Positions 28,042 to 36,873 of a stretch of DNA of 64,000 bases are shown piece by piece (within the stretch, counting starts at the first letter, position 1; each line of letters starts with the position of its first letter). The stretch covers positions 62,001 through 126,000 of the forward strand of contig NZ_NKFP01000001.1 in assembly GCF_002215035.1 (NCBI RefSeq). The letters run 5' to 3'. The notes beneath the pieces were generated by a model. It was not told the origin of the DNA, ran no database searches, and worked only from the letters and a program-made list of their open reading frames with translations. The stretch comes from Leptolyngbya ohadii IS1. Its GTDB lineage: Bacteria; Cyanobacteriota; Cyanobacteriia; Elainellales; Elainellaceae. Both the position numbers and the translations under genes were made by a program.

Positions 28042-28405
28042 TCAATAGAGGTTACAGCAAAGGGGATTGAATCAGGGAATAGAATCAAGCCAGATGCGAT
28101 CGATACACGCAATCCTACAGATTCGCTCCCAATAATCTAGCAATTTCGCCGAAGCCATATCAAAGCTATTTCCTATCAAAGCTATTTCCTATCAAAGCTA
28201 CTTCCTAATTAAAGCAACTGAGCATCAAGCCACTGAGCATCAGACCGCTGAGGGCGATCGGTAGATCAAATGCTCTCAGTGCCAAGGTTATTTTTACGAC
28301 AGACTTGCCCAATAGGATGTGATAGCTTCAGACGAATGTCAATCAGTCAATTAAGACGGATCTGGCATCGGTTTTATTTGTATCAGGTCAGTCGCGGAAG
28401 AGACA
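28042..28405. other. Divergent intergenic region with tandem repeats
   Basis: A 364-bp gap between two divergent genes. It contains TATCAAAGCTATTTCC in three 16-bp copies (28158-28205; the third has one change) and, just after, imperfect 15-bp units around ACTGAGCATCA (~28216-28252). No gene is seen. Confidence 0.7.
28158..28205. repeat. 16-bp tandem repeat x3
   Basis: TATCAAAGCTATTTCC at 28158 and 28174, and TATCAAAGCTACTTCC at 28190, located ~200 bp upstream of the CBM20 fusion gene. Confidence 0.92.
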
Positions 28406-30886
28406 ATGTATCGGTTCCAGATCAGCGCAGTAACAAAACCCGGAGAAACGATCGCCCTAGTGGGTTCCATTCCTGAGATGGGATTTTGGGATATCTCAAA
28501 ATGCGTCCGGCTTCAGACCCAAAGCGATCGCTATCCGCTCTGGTGGGTTGATCTTGAATTGGATACAGAGCAGCGGGTAGAAAATCAACGGGTAGAAGGC
28601 GATCGTTCCTTTCACTTTAGCCCCGCAGAACATCAGGCTGAAGATAAAGCTGGAGGTAAAGCCGAAGATAAAAAAGCCGAAGATAAAAAAGCTGAATATA
28701 AATATGTCAGAATTCGTCGAGATGGCAGCGTGGAATGGGAAGCCTGGGGCGCAAACCGCTGGGTGCCGATCGAAACCGCATCCTTCCTCCATCCCATCAC
28801 TGTCGAGGACGGTACATTTGGGACAATTCCACCCTATCCATACGGCTATATTGCAGAAGCTACACCCAAAACCCCGGTTGCCGAAAAACCAGCGGGCTTG
28901 AAAATTGCGGTAATTGGCAGTTCGGTGGCGCTGGGCTGTAGTGCCTGGCTGTTGGACGGTTGGGCATGGCAGCTTGGTCAGGAATTGCAGCGTCTCTACG
29001 GTCATCAACTGGTGAACCTATCGCAGATTGGGACCAATGTGAGTCAAACGATCGCCCGATTTGCAGAAGTGGTTTCGCCGGAACAGCCCGATATTGTGAT
29101 TATTGCCCTGTCGCTGGGAAATGAGGGATTGGCGTCCTGCCCGCGATCGCAGCAGCAAGCGATTCAACAGCACTTTGAGGACGGCTTACAGCAGCTCATC
29201 CAGATGACGCGCAATCTGGGAGCATATCCGATTCTGGGTGGCGTTTATCCAAACGGAAATTATCTGCCGGAGCATTACGCCCTGCTGCGGGAAACCCATG
29301 AGCGAATGTTGACCTGGGATGTTCCTGTGCTGGGCTGGCTGGAAACACTGGACGATGGACAGGGACGCTGGAAAGCAGGCACCTCTTTTGACATCGCCCA
29401 CCCCAACACCAGGGGACATCAGCTCATGGCTGAGGCGATCGATCTGTCGTTATTTGACCCAGAGAAGCTTGAGCAAAAAAAGCTTGAACAGAGCAGGGCA
29501 GACGGGACAGCAGATCTATTTTCCCCTGAAGAGATTTCCATTTATCGAGACGATTCCGGCTTTGAAGTTTTCATTAATAGCACTACAAACGGCTTGCATA
29601 TCAAGAACAACACGACTCACTGCTACAGCATTGCGCCCCACTGGCAGACCTTGCAGGCAGCGATCCGGAAAGCCAAACTGCAACCAGGAGTTTATATTGC
29701 TGAGAACGTTTCTGAGAGTGTTCTTAAATCCATTTCTAAGTCAATTTCTAAAAACTTTAAAGATATCGCTGAATCTATTTCTGAATTTATCTCTGAAGAT
29801 ACTCCTGAATTTATCTCTGGTAATTTAACAGAAGCACCGATCGCCGGAATTTTATCACTATTGATTCAAGAGGACGGCACGATCGCCACTCCGCTTTCTA
29901 TCCCTACCGCTGCCGATCTAATTTTCCATCCAGTTTCCTATTTCACTGTTCCCGGACGTTCCCAAACGATCTTCCACGAAGGTCAGTTGTTTATTCTCAA
30001 AGTAAGCGATCGCCGCTTGTACATCATTAACGAATCGGAACACGAATATAACATTCATCCTATGTGGAAGGGGGTACGGGCTGCCCTGAAAGCCATGCCA
30101 TCAGGCGTTTATGAAGACCCTACTCATCCCGATGCACCGTTCCGCACCATGATGATTGGCAATGATGGACTGGAAAGTCGCGTTAAAGCAGCTCCCCATT
30201 CTGCGATCGTGCTGGAATACCAGTGCAGTTTGTCCGAAGTCAGCCGGATTGCAATTTTGCCATTGGGCGATCGCTGTGCGGTGCGAATGCTGCTCTACAA
30301 ACTGGAGTACGATGGACCCGCCTTTCCCTTCGACCTGACACGCACCACCAATCTGGCGGATGTTGCCGATATTGTTCAAAACGATTTCTCTGATATGTGG
30401 AATCCTGGCTTGCTGCACTACAGTCCCGATGCAGGACGGATTTATCACACCCGCTGGAGCGGTTTATCCTTTGCCCACGAAGTCGAAGACAGCGATGATC
30501 CGGTTCACGATATGTTTCCGGTCTACGAGCGGATGCGGGTTCGCTATGCCGCCCGTGCTAGTCGTTTCCGGTACACCCTCCAGCACTGTGACAAGGTTCT
30601 GTTTATTCGCACTGGATGCTGCGATCGCGGTGCCGTTGTGGATCTGCTGCAAAAACTGGAGGCAAAATGCCAGGGAAAATCCTTTCATCTGCTGCTGATC
30701 TCCCCGCAGGACTCCAACGAATTTGCCAACCTGCCGAACGTTCTGCATCATAATCTGGAGTTCAACCCCGATCGCATGTACGAAGACCGGGGACACTGGC
30801 TCTACTGCACAGAGATAATGGGGGGCATTCTTGACTCTCTGGGGGTATCCAGCAAAAATTTGTTCTGGTGCCCACCCCACGTTTAG
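28406..30886 (+). CDS. CBM20-SGNH hydrolase-DUF1796 fusion protein
   Basis: An 826-aa multidomain protein. Residues 1-125 form a starch-binding CBM20 domain (VGSIPEMGFWD, EYKYVRI, EWEAWGANRW) interrupted by a Lys/Ala/Glu-rich insert (~75-95). Residues ~167-345 are an SGNH/GDSL-type hydrolase: nucleophile Ser in IGSSVALG, and Asp/His in DIAHPNTRGH. Residues ~379-432 and ~520-575 contain two copies of an unnamed motif (Y/IxIxxHWxxxxAAI/LK...PGVY-like). Residues ~615-826 resemble DUF1796 papain-like cysteine peptidases (GDRCAVRMLL, FPFDLTRTTN). No signal peptide is visible, so it is probably cytosolic. The combination suggests removal or transfer of acyl groups on an alpha-glucan or glycoside; this is inference. 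An AMP-binding enzyme follows 16 bp downstream. Confidence 0.82.
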   Translation: MYRFQISAVTKPGETIALVGSIPEMGFWDISKCVRLQTQSDRYPLWWVDLELDTEQRVENQRVEGDRSFHFSPAEHQAEDKAGGKAEDKKAEDKKAEYKYVRIRRDGSVEWEAWGANRWVPIETASFLHPITVEDGTFGTIPPYPYGYIAEATPKTPVAEKPAGLKIAVIGSSVALGCSAWLLDGWAWQLGQELQRLYGHQLVNLSQIGTNVSQTIARFAEVVSPEQPDIVIIALSLGNEGLASCPRSQQQAIQQHFEDGLQQLIQMTRNLGAYPILGGVYPNGNYLPEHYALLRETHERMLTWDVPVLGWLETLDDGQGRWKAGTSFDIAHPNTRGHQLMAEAIDLSLFDPEKLEQKKLEQSRADGTADLFSPEEISIYRDDSGFEVFINSTTNGLHIKNNTTHCYSIAPHWQTLQAAIRKAKLQPGVYIAENVSESVLKSISKSISKNFKDIAESISEFISEDTPEFISGNLTEAPIAGILSLLIQEDGTIATPLSIPTAADLIFHPVSYFTVPGRSQTIFHEGQLFILKVSDRRLYIINESEHEYNIHPMWKGVRAALKAMPSGVYEDPTHPDAPFRTMMIGNDGLESRVKAAPHSAIVLEYQCSLSEVSRIAILPLGDRCAVRMLLYKLEYDGPAFPFDLTRTTNLADVADIVQNDFSDMWNPGLLHYSPDAGRIYHTRWSGLSFAHEVEDSDDPVHDMFPVYERMRVRYAARASRFRYTLQHCDKVLFIRTGCCDRGAVVDLLQKLEAKCQGKSFHLLLISPQDSNEFANLPNVLHHNLEFNPDRMYEDRGHWLYCTEIMGGILDSLGVSSKNLFWCPPHV

Positions 30887-30902
30887 GCTTACGTTTAGGC
30901 TT
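30879..30902. repeat. 12-bp tandem duplication bridging two genes
   Basis: ACGTTTAGGCTT occurs at 30879-30890 and 30891-30902. The first copy contains the TAG stop of the CBM20 fusion gene, and the second ends immediately before the ATG of the next gene. Confidence 0.95.
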
Positions 30903-32417
30903 ATGCTTCCACTGGTTACGCTGGCTCACGAGCATGGAACGCGAACTGCGATCGTTACGGCTGAAGGTCAGTTTACCTACGCGGATCTGCTGCACCGTTC
31001 CGGTCAAATTGCAGCTCATTTGCTGAACGGCGGCGACGATTTACAGGAACAGCGGGTTGCTTTTTTAATTCCCTCTGGGTTTGAGTATGTGGCAACGCAG
31101 TGGGCAATCTGGCGAGCCGGGGGAATTGCCGTACCGCTGTGTGTTGCCCATCCTCGTCCCGAACTGGAATACGTGATCACGGATGCCGCCGCCTCGATTC
31201 TGGTAGCTCATTCCAGCTTTGAGGCAATCCTGAGTCCGATCGCAGTAGAACGAGGATTACGCTTGGTTCTGACCGCAGAGCCGCTGCCGCACTGTCCAAG
31301 TAATTCACCACCGCCCAGACTGCCGGAGATCGCCCCCAGCAGACGTGCCCTCATGCTCTACACCAGCGGCACCACGGGAAAACCCAAGGGAGTTGTTACC
31401 ACCCACAGCAATCTTCAGGCACAGGTAACAAGCCTGATCTCCGCCTGGGAATGGACTGCGGACGATCGCATTCTGCATGTGCTGCCGCTGCACCATATCC
31501 ACGGAATTGTGAATGTGCTAACCTGTGCGCTCTGGACGGGGGCACAATGCACGATGCTGCCAAAATTCGATGCGGAAGCAGTCTGGGATCTGATTTGCCA
31601 GGGAAACTTCACCCTGTTCATGGCAGTCCCAACAATCTACGCCAAACTCATTGCCGCCTGGGAAAAAGCTTCGATCGATCGACAAAGGCAAATGTCTCAG
31701 GGTTGCGCCGCGATGCGACTGATGGTATCTGGCTCTGCTGCTCTGCCTGTGAGCGTTTTAGAACGGTGGCAGGATATCAGTGGGCATTGCCTGCTGGAGC
31801 GCTATGGCATGACCGAAATCGGCATGGCACTCTCGAACCCGCTGCACGGTCAGCGACGGGCTGGCTTTGTAGGAATGCCCTTACCGCAGGTGGAAGTGCG
31901 ATTGGTCGATGAGAAGGGGATGCCAGTTGCCCCCGGAACGCCCGGAGAAATTCAGGTCAAAGGGGCGGGAGTTTTTCTGGAATATTGGCGAAAACCGGAG
32001 GCGACTGCTCAGGCATTTCAGCAGGGCTGGTTTTGTACGGGAGACTTCGCCGTTTTGGAGACAGATTCAGGACAGCATTCCTATCGCATCCTGGGGCGGA
32101 TGAGCGTCGATATTATCAAAACTGGAGGCTACAAAGTTTCGGCGCTGGAAATTGAGGAGGTTCTTCGTACCCATCCCGATATTCAGGACTGCGCTGTGGT
32201 CGGCGTTCCCGATTCGGAGTGGGGAGAGCGAGTCTGTGCGGCACTGGTTCTCAAACCCGATCGCCAGTTAACGCTAGAAACCCTTCGTCATTGGGCAAAA
32301 GCCTACCTGGCAGTGTACAAAGTCCCAACTCGTATCTTGACGGTGGCAGAACTCCCACGTAATGCAATGGGAAAGGTCACGAAGCCCGCCGTTACCCAGC
32401 TGTTCAGTCCTGCTTGA
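30903..32417 (+). CDS. AMP-forming acyl-CoA synthetase, malonyl-CoA synthetase-like
   Basis: A 504-aa ANL-superfamily adenylate-forming enzyme. It shows the P-loop TSGTTGKPKG, motif LPLHHIHG, ERYGMTEIGMALSNPL, a GTGD-type motif as CTGDFA, and the C-terminal KTGGYKVSALEIE and MGKVTK lysine. The run NPLHGQRRAGFVGMPLPQVEVR is close to MatB/ACSF3 malonyl-CoA synthetases, so malonate or methylmalonate activation is the best guess. ATG 30903 is chosen because upstream in-frame codons overlap the previous gene in another frame. The 16-bp gap suggests co-transcription with the CBM20-SGNH gene, so the pair may supply and use an acyl group. Confidence 0.85.
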   Translation: MLPLVTLAHEHGTRTAIVTAEGQFTYADLLHRSGQIAAHLLNGGDDLQEQRVAFLIPSGFEYVATQWAIWRAGGIAVPLCVAHPRPELEYVITDAAASILVAHSSFEAILSPIAVERGLRLVLTAEPLPHCPSNSPPPRLPEIAPSRRALMLYTSGTTGKPKGVVTTHSNLQAQVTSLISAWEWTADDRILHVLPLHHIHGIVNVLTCALWTGAQCTMLPKFDAEAVWDLICQGNFTLFMAVPTIYAKLIAAWEKASIDRQRQMSQGCAAMRLMVSGSAALPVSVLERWQDISGHCLLERYGMTEIGMALSNPLHGQRRAGFVGMPLPQVEVRLVDEKGMPVAPGTPGEIQVKGAGVFLEYWRKPEATAQAFQQGWFCTGDFAVLETDSGQHSYRILGRMSVDIIKTGGYKVSALEIEEVLRTHPDIQDCAVVGVPDSEWGERVCAALVLKPDRQLTLETLRHWAKAYLAVYKVPTRILTVAELPRNAMGKVTKPAVTQLFSPA

Positions 32418-32435
32418 ATGAGGCACAACTCCACC

Positions 32436-32774
32436 TCAAATCTGTCGCAATCGCTTTCCCACATACCGACTTCTAAGCCTGCCGTTTTCCCGCCAGTAGG
32501 CATACCAGTAAGGCCCATGTAATTCACCATTCTTGCCTTCACACTTGCACCCCACTTTGCCGCACCGAACCAGCTCCCGCTGATATAGCCGATCGCCTAA
32601 ACGCGCCGTTTCCACCACTTCACGAGAGCCCGCTCTGGAAAAAGACGGTGAGACGGACTGCTGCTCTAACTCCTGCACGATCGCCCCTAATTCCCCATAG
32701 AGCTGTTTTGCCTGTTCTAAATTCAGCCTGTAAAAGGCAGTTCGCAGCTTATTCAAATCCGGCTGTCTAGCCAT
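32436..32774 (-). CDS. DUF6788-like small zinc-site protein
   Basis: A 112-aa protein with an N-terminal helical region and a C-terminal block RCGKVGCKCEGKNGELHGPYWYAYWR...RSRYVGK typical of DUF6788, often found on plasmids and mobile elements. Cys residues in CGKVGCKC suggest a metal site. The start at 32774 is chosen because GAGGAGG lies upstream at the right distance; a TTG at 32798 is the alternative. It overlaps the last codons of the primase-like gene by 8 bp, so the two are translationally coupled. A role in plasmid replication or maintenance is inferred from context only. Confidence 0.75.
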   Translation of the reverse strand: MARQPDLNKLRTAFYRLNLEQAKQLYGELGAIVQELEQQSVSPSFSRAGSREVVETARLGDRLYQRELVRCGKVGCKCEGKNGELHGPYWYAYWRENGRLRSRYVGKRLRQI

Positions 32775-34776
32775 TGCTTTGCCCCTCCTCAGTGTCAATT
32801 CCTAATCGAATTCCTTCCAGGCTGCTGTCCTTCACAAGCTGCTTATTCTGAACTGAATTCAGTTTGAGAACGCCCGGATTCACCTGTGCCCAAGCGATCG
32901 CCTCTGCCATCAGAATCGGATCACCAGAATCTAGAAACTCCTGCATTCGCGCAATCTGGCGCTGTTGAGCCACCTGAGACTTAATCTGTTCCCGCTGTAA
33001 ATAGGCAATCCGAGCCGCTTCCTGCATCGCTTCCTGCTGTGCCTGAGCATCTGCTAATGCCTGCTGAATATAGGCAGCTGCCTTTTGAGCCTCTGGAACA
33101 GGATGGACAACAGAGGCTTGAGCTTCACTGTTAGAGAATTCGTTAGCAAAAGTATCAGCAGCACTGTCAGCAAAACCACTGGAAGAACCATTGACAGAAC
33201 TGTCAACAAAACCGCCTTCAGAAGAATTACTATCAGCTAGATTTCGCTTAAAAGGAGAGCGATCGCCAGAATCCTTGTCAGGTAAAGAATTACTGCCATT
33301 GCTATCTAATAAGCTTGTAGAACTGAGCCAGTTAGATGTCTCAACCAAGCAATCTAACTGGCTGTTCTCAATGAAGGTAGGGGGGTGCGGGGGGTTTTCC
33401 ACAGGCTGAGAATCAGAAGCATCCGAATTTAAAAATCCAAAATTCAAATCTTGATCATCAAAATATGCTGGATGCCACAGATCCCGATGACGATAGAGGG
33501 AAGCTCCACCAATGCCGTATTCCAGCAGTGCCCGAAAACGAGCTGTTGGTTTTACAGGCAGACTGTTTTTTTCCAATAAATCTGCGATCGCTTTCCTAAT
33601 TCGATCCCTTGTTACAGCCGACTGACGCTGATTCCATGAAGGAGATTGATCGATCGCATCCACAAGCTGAGGATCTTGAACCTCCTGTTCCTTCTTTTTC
33701 TGATCGCCATAGCGGAAATAGCGGCTGTTTTCAATACAGCGCACCCATTCCTCAATCCGATGTTCAATCTCATGCTGATGCCGACACCATTCCCGATAAC
33801 CCGGAAGGGACTGAGCAATCTGCACAATTTCATTGACTAAGTCTTTTCCAGAGAGAGGCAAACTGCCGGATAGCACATGATGAAAAATATAAGTTCTCAT
33901 TGTGATCCGCCCCAGCAAACGGTTTGTCTGACCGGAGCCTGTCCACCCCAACTCAATTTCAGCGTTCAGATCGTTGATAAACTTCTCTGCTCGACCTGAA
34001 ACAGCGAAGTGTTTTCGCCTTGCCTGCTTCAGGATTTGTTTGAGCGTTACCTTATCTACATCATTCCGTTGCCGAGCAAACTCCCACTGGGAAACAAATC
34101 TGCGGCAATCGCTCCAGGTGGGCTGAAACTCCTGATCTACTAAGTAAGAACCGATTTGAAGCGGTAGTCGATGGGCATTAAACAGACTGAGATTGCCGTC
34201 CGTTGCGTAAGGCTTAGGGTTAGGGAAAATCTCAAGCTGTCCGGGCTGAACTTTAAACCCAGCATTTTCCAGCAAACAGGCAAGTCCGATCGCAAGCTGC
34301 CATGAACTCTGCGATCGCTGAAATGGAAAGTAAAGATGTAAACCACCGCTATAGCTGGAGGTACAGGCAACAGAGCCAACCAAACCCAGGGATTCAAGGG
34401 TGTCTATAATCCGAGCAATGGCAAAGGGATCATGCTTAGGGTGATAGCGGCTGTTGGTATCAATGTCCAGGAGACAGTAGTTTGTCTCCGCGCCGAATCG
34501 AACTCCGTATAAATATGCCCCCTGTCGAATCAAGCGATCGCTTAAAGGGTGGCGGCTCTCAGTTTTCCACGCAACCGACCTGTGAGAATCGGGATGCTCT
34601 GCCCAAATAAAGTCAAATCGATGCGGAAACAGTGCAAGGAACTCGTCATCTAATTCCTGCACATATTGAAAATTCTGCTGGAAGTCCTGAATCGATCGAG
34701 AGCGGGAAGGCGATCGAGAGGCTGACTGAGAAGCTGATTGAGGGACTGATCGAGGAACTGATTTAGAAAGCGTCAT
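32767..34776 (-). CDS. Primase-polymerase-like (AEP) plasmid replication protein
   Basis: A 669-aa protein with archaeo-eukaryotic primase-type motifs near residues 90-180: acidic motif I LLDIDTNSRY, motif II SYSGGLHLYFPF with the expected His, and motif III QLEIFPN. A helical central region to ~370 and a low-complexity Ser/Asn/Asp-rich linker (~460-560) follow. A Gln/Ala-rich coiled region (~570-620) and an acidic tail complete it. The N-terminus carries a Ser-Pro/Arg repeat encoded by 12-bp DNA repeats. Start ATG 34776 has GGAG five bases upstream. It is divergent from rep across the iteron origin. It likely primes plasmid DNA synthesis; the helicase partner is not in the window. Confidence 0.78.
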   Translation of the reverse strand: MTLSKSVPRSVPQSASQSASRSPSRSRSIQDFQQNFQYVQELDDEFLALFPHRFDFIWAEHPDSHRSVAWKTESRHPLSDRLIRQGAYLYGVRFGAETNYCLLDIDTNSRYHPKHDPFAIARIIDTLESLGLVGSVACTSSYSGGLHLYFPFQRSQSSWQLAIGLACLLENAGFKVQPGQLEIFPNPKPYATDGNLSLFNAHRLPLQIGSYLVDQEFQPTWSDCRRFVSQWEFARQRNDVDKVTLKQILKQARRKHFAVSGRAEKFINDLNAEIELGWTGSGQTNRLLGRITMRTYIFHHVLSGSLPLSGKDLVNEIVQIAQSLPGYREWCRHQHEIEHRIEEWVRCIENSRYFRYGDQKKKEQEVQDPQLVDAIDQSPSWNQRQSAVTRDRIRKAIADLLEKNSLPVKPTARFRALLEYGIGGASLYRHRDLWHPAYFDDQDLNFGFLNSDASDSQPVENPPHPPTFIENSQLDCLVETSNWLSSTSLLDSNGSNSLPDKDSGDRSPFKRNLADSNSSEGGFVDSSVNGSSSGFADSAADTFANEFSNSEAQASVVHPVPEAQKAAAYIQQALADAQAQQEAMQEAARIAYLQREQIKSQVAQQRQIARMQEFLDSGDPILMAEAIAWAQVNPGVLKLNSVQNKQLVKDSSLEGIRLGIDTEEGQSNG

Positions 34777-35040
34777 AACGGCTCCATGACTGATGGAACC
34801 GGACGAGAGTATTTTTACCCAGAGTCGCTCAAACCCGATTTCTCCCTCAGGACGCTTGAAAAAGAGTTCTCAAACATTCCTTGAGGGAGCGGCTTAATAG
34901 AATCTACCGATCGATCGGGCGACAAAAAACAGATCAGGACAAACAACTCCTGACAAACTTGACGCACGACGAACCAGGACTGCTATCATGCACATACAGA
35001 AACCTGGTTGAAGAAACGGCAATTTCTCCAACTGGCATTC

Positions 35041-35088
35041 AGGAACCGGGATGATTGAGACTTTGGCGAGGCTCTGTCCCGGTTTCCT
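35041..35088. other. Strong stem-loop next to iterons
   Basis: AGGAACCGGGA (35041-35051) pairs with TCCCGGTTTCCT (35077-35088), an 11-bp stem with one bulged T and a 25-nt loop. It could be a single-strand initiation site, a small regulatory RNA hairpin or a terminator. There is no T-tract after it, which argues against a terminator. Confidence 0.6.
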
Positions 35089-35334
35089 AGTAACTGTAGG
35101 TAAATAGCGTCCGGTGGTTCCGGTAGAAAATTTTTTGGCAGAACAAATCTGGGCAATGGCTGGACAAAAGCCACTGCATTTCGGCTAAACCTCCAGGATG
35201 AATTACAAAACTTCCGACTCCCTAAAGCGCTTCTATCTCGGCAAAGGCAGAAGAATTAGGGTGGATGCGATCTATTAAACACTTAAAAATCTTTGATGCA
35301 ACATCTCAAAATTCATGTCGGGCGTGCTTTACGT

Positions 35335-35695
35335 CGGAGTGATAGAACCCGAATACGCCGGAGTGATAGAACCCACAATACGCCGGAGTGATAGAACTGT
35401 GATTCGGTATCCTCCGGAGTGATAGACCAATTGATACGCCGGAGTGATAGAACGATCGTCCGATTGCTTTTCCTTTCGTGATCCTAAATCCCAATCTTTT
35501 GCCTTCATACGCGGGAGTGATAGACCAATTGATACGCCGGAGTGATAGAGCCGACTAAATCAATACGCGGGAGTGATAGACCAATTGATACGCCGGAGTG
35601 ATAGAGCCGACTAAATCAATACGCGGGAGTGATAGACCAATTGATACGCCGGAGTGATAGAACCTAAGGACAAAAACATACGCTGGAGTGATAGA
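35335..35695 (+). repeat. Iteron array, 12 copies
   Basis: The core [CGT]GGAGTGATAGA occurs at 35335, 35359, 35384, 35415, 35440, 35513, 35538, 35569, 35594, 35625, 35650 and 35684, usually preceded by TACGC. Copies 6-11 alternate spacings of 25 and 31 bp and form a 56-bp higher-order repeat (35513, 35569, 35625). All are in the same orientation as the rep gene that begins at 35779, as expected for Rep-binding iterons. Confidence 0.93.
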
Positions 35696-35778
35696 ACCTT
35701 TAGAACTAGATCTGGCGTACCTACGATCAAAACTCGATATATCTAGTAGAATTCCTCCATGCTCAACTCTGTAGGTTT

Positions 35779-36873
35779 ATGACTTCCAGCAAAAAGAATC
35801 AGGTTTTTCCCGTTGATGGACAGCTCCTCATGGTGTTGCCCAGGGCAGCTGCTTCAGTTAACAACCCGGATGTCCACCTGCCGATTCTCCGCTCGGATGG
35901 GGATGGCTACTATTTAGAAATGCGGGTAGAAGCAGACACCGATGATGCGGGTGAAGTGGCTGTAACGCGCCGTGTTCCGCTGGAAGACCTGACGGGAGAT
36001 GAGTGGGAGGAGCTAAAGCAGCAGTACGACAGCCTGGATTTAGAGGCATTAGTCGATCAGGGGATTAGTCGCGGACTTGAGAAAATTCAGGATCGCAAAA
36101 TCCAGCGGCTATTTATGGCGCTGTTGACCTTCCTGAACCCCAGACAGGTGGGAATTGTCCTATACCTCTACAAACTAGCGGCGGAGCAAAACAACGGCCC
36201 GGTCGTAACGTTTCGCTCTAATGATCTGCTGGAGAGTCTGGGCTACTCGCGCACAAAGGGCGGCAGTTTTCATGCCAAGGTGCGATCGCAGCTCAATCGC
36301 GATCTGGTTGCCCTGCATCGAGTTGAACTGGTGCTGGCAAAGTCCCTGCGGGAGGGAAATAAGATTGGCGCAGAAGTCATTATTAAAAGCATCCTGCGAA
36401 TCAAGAGCTATAAAATTGAGAACCTGTCGCGGGATTTTGACCTGGCGAAGGCGGCAGACTACACCTACGAACTGGCAGACTCCTACACCGTTTCGCTGGA
36501 ATTCTTTGAGGGACCGAGCCGCACAGGGGATTATGTGCTGTTTGCAGGCGACGTGGACATTACCCAAAAGCTGGGCAGCAATACCAAAAATGACTATAAA
36601 ACCAAGCTGCTTCTGTATCTGGCAAGTCGTCTAAAGTGGGATTCGCCGCAGGATGGGCAATATCTGACGATTTCTAAGCAGTATCTGTTTAAGAATCTCG
36701 ATCTGTTGGGCAGCAATTCTTCGCGCAATAACCAGATTTTCTGGCGCACCGTGGCAGAACTTCAGCAGGAGGGCTATATCCTGGGTGCCCAGGAGCTACC
36801 CGGCAAACGGAAAACTCCGACAATCCAATTTCAGATTAACCCTGAGCGACTGAGGCTGAGTGGAACCCCCTAG
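35779..36873 (+). CDS. Plasmid replication initiator (winged-helix Rep)
   Basis: A 364-aa protein preceded by the iteron array. The C-terminal two thirds has two winged-helix-like units of the kind found in iteron-binding initiators: residues ~110-215 include LTFLNPRQVGIVLYLYKLA and FRSNDLLESLGYSRTKGGSFHAKVRSQLNRDL; ~255-364 include GSNTKNDYKTKLLLYLASRL and KQYLFKNLDLLGSN. The N-terminal ~100 residues are acidic and divergent. The role is to bind the upstream iterons and open the origin; high iteron number often reduces copy number by handcuffing. A second repeat cluster lies just downstream. Confidence 0.82.
   Translation: MTSSKKNQVFPVDGQLLMVLPRAAASVNNPDVHLPILRSDGDGYYLEMRVEADTDDAGEVAVTRRVPLEDLTGDEWEELKQQYDSLDLEALVDQGISRGLEKIQDRKIQRLFMALLTFLNPRQVGIVLYLYKLAAEQNNGPVVTFRSNDLLESLGYSRTKGGSFHAKVRSQLNRDLVALHRVELVLAKSLREGNKIGAEVIIKSILRIKSYKIENLSRDFDLAKAADYTYELADSYTVSLEFFEGPSRTGDYVLFAGDVDITQKLGSNTKNDYKTKLLLYLASRLKWDSPQDGQYLTISKQYLFKNLDLLGSNSSRNNQIFWRTVAELQQEGYILGAQELPGKRKTPTIQFQINPERLRLSGTP

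Larger units (their letters stand above)
34777..35778. other. Candidate replication origin region
   Basis: About 1 kb of non-coding DNA between the divergent primase-like and rep genes. From left to right it has an inverted repeat (CTCCCTCA at 34842-34849, TGAGGGAG at 34882-34889), a strong stem-loop (35041-35088), an AT-rich piece (35195-35310) and the iteron array. This organisation is that of an iteron-controlled plasmid origin. The origin itself is inferred. Confidence 0.8.

Noticed and set aside
35335-35695. Regular short repeats that could be taken for a CRISPR array
   Set aside because: Units are ~12-18 bp, spacers are 7-20 bp and themselves repeated, and no cas genes are near; position upstream of rep fits iterons.
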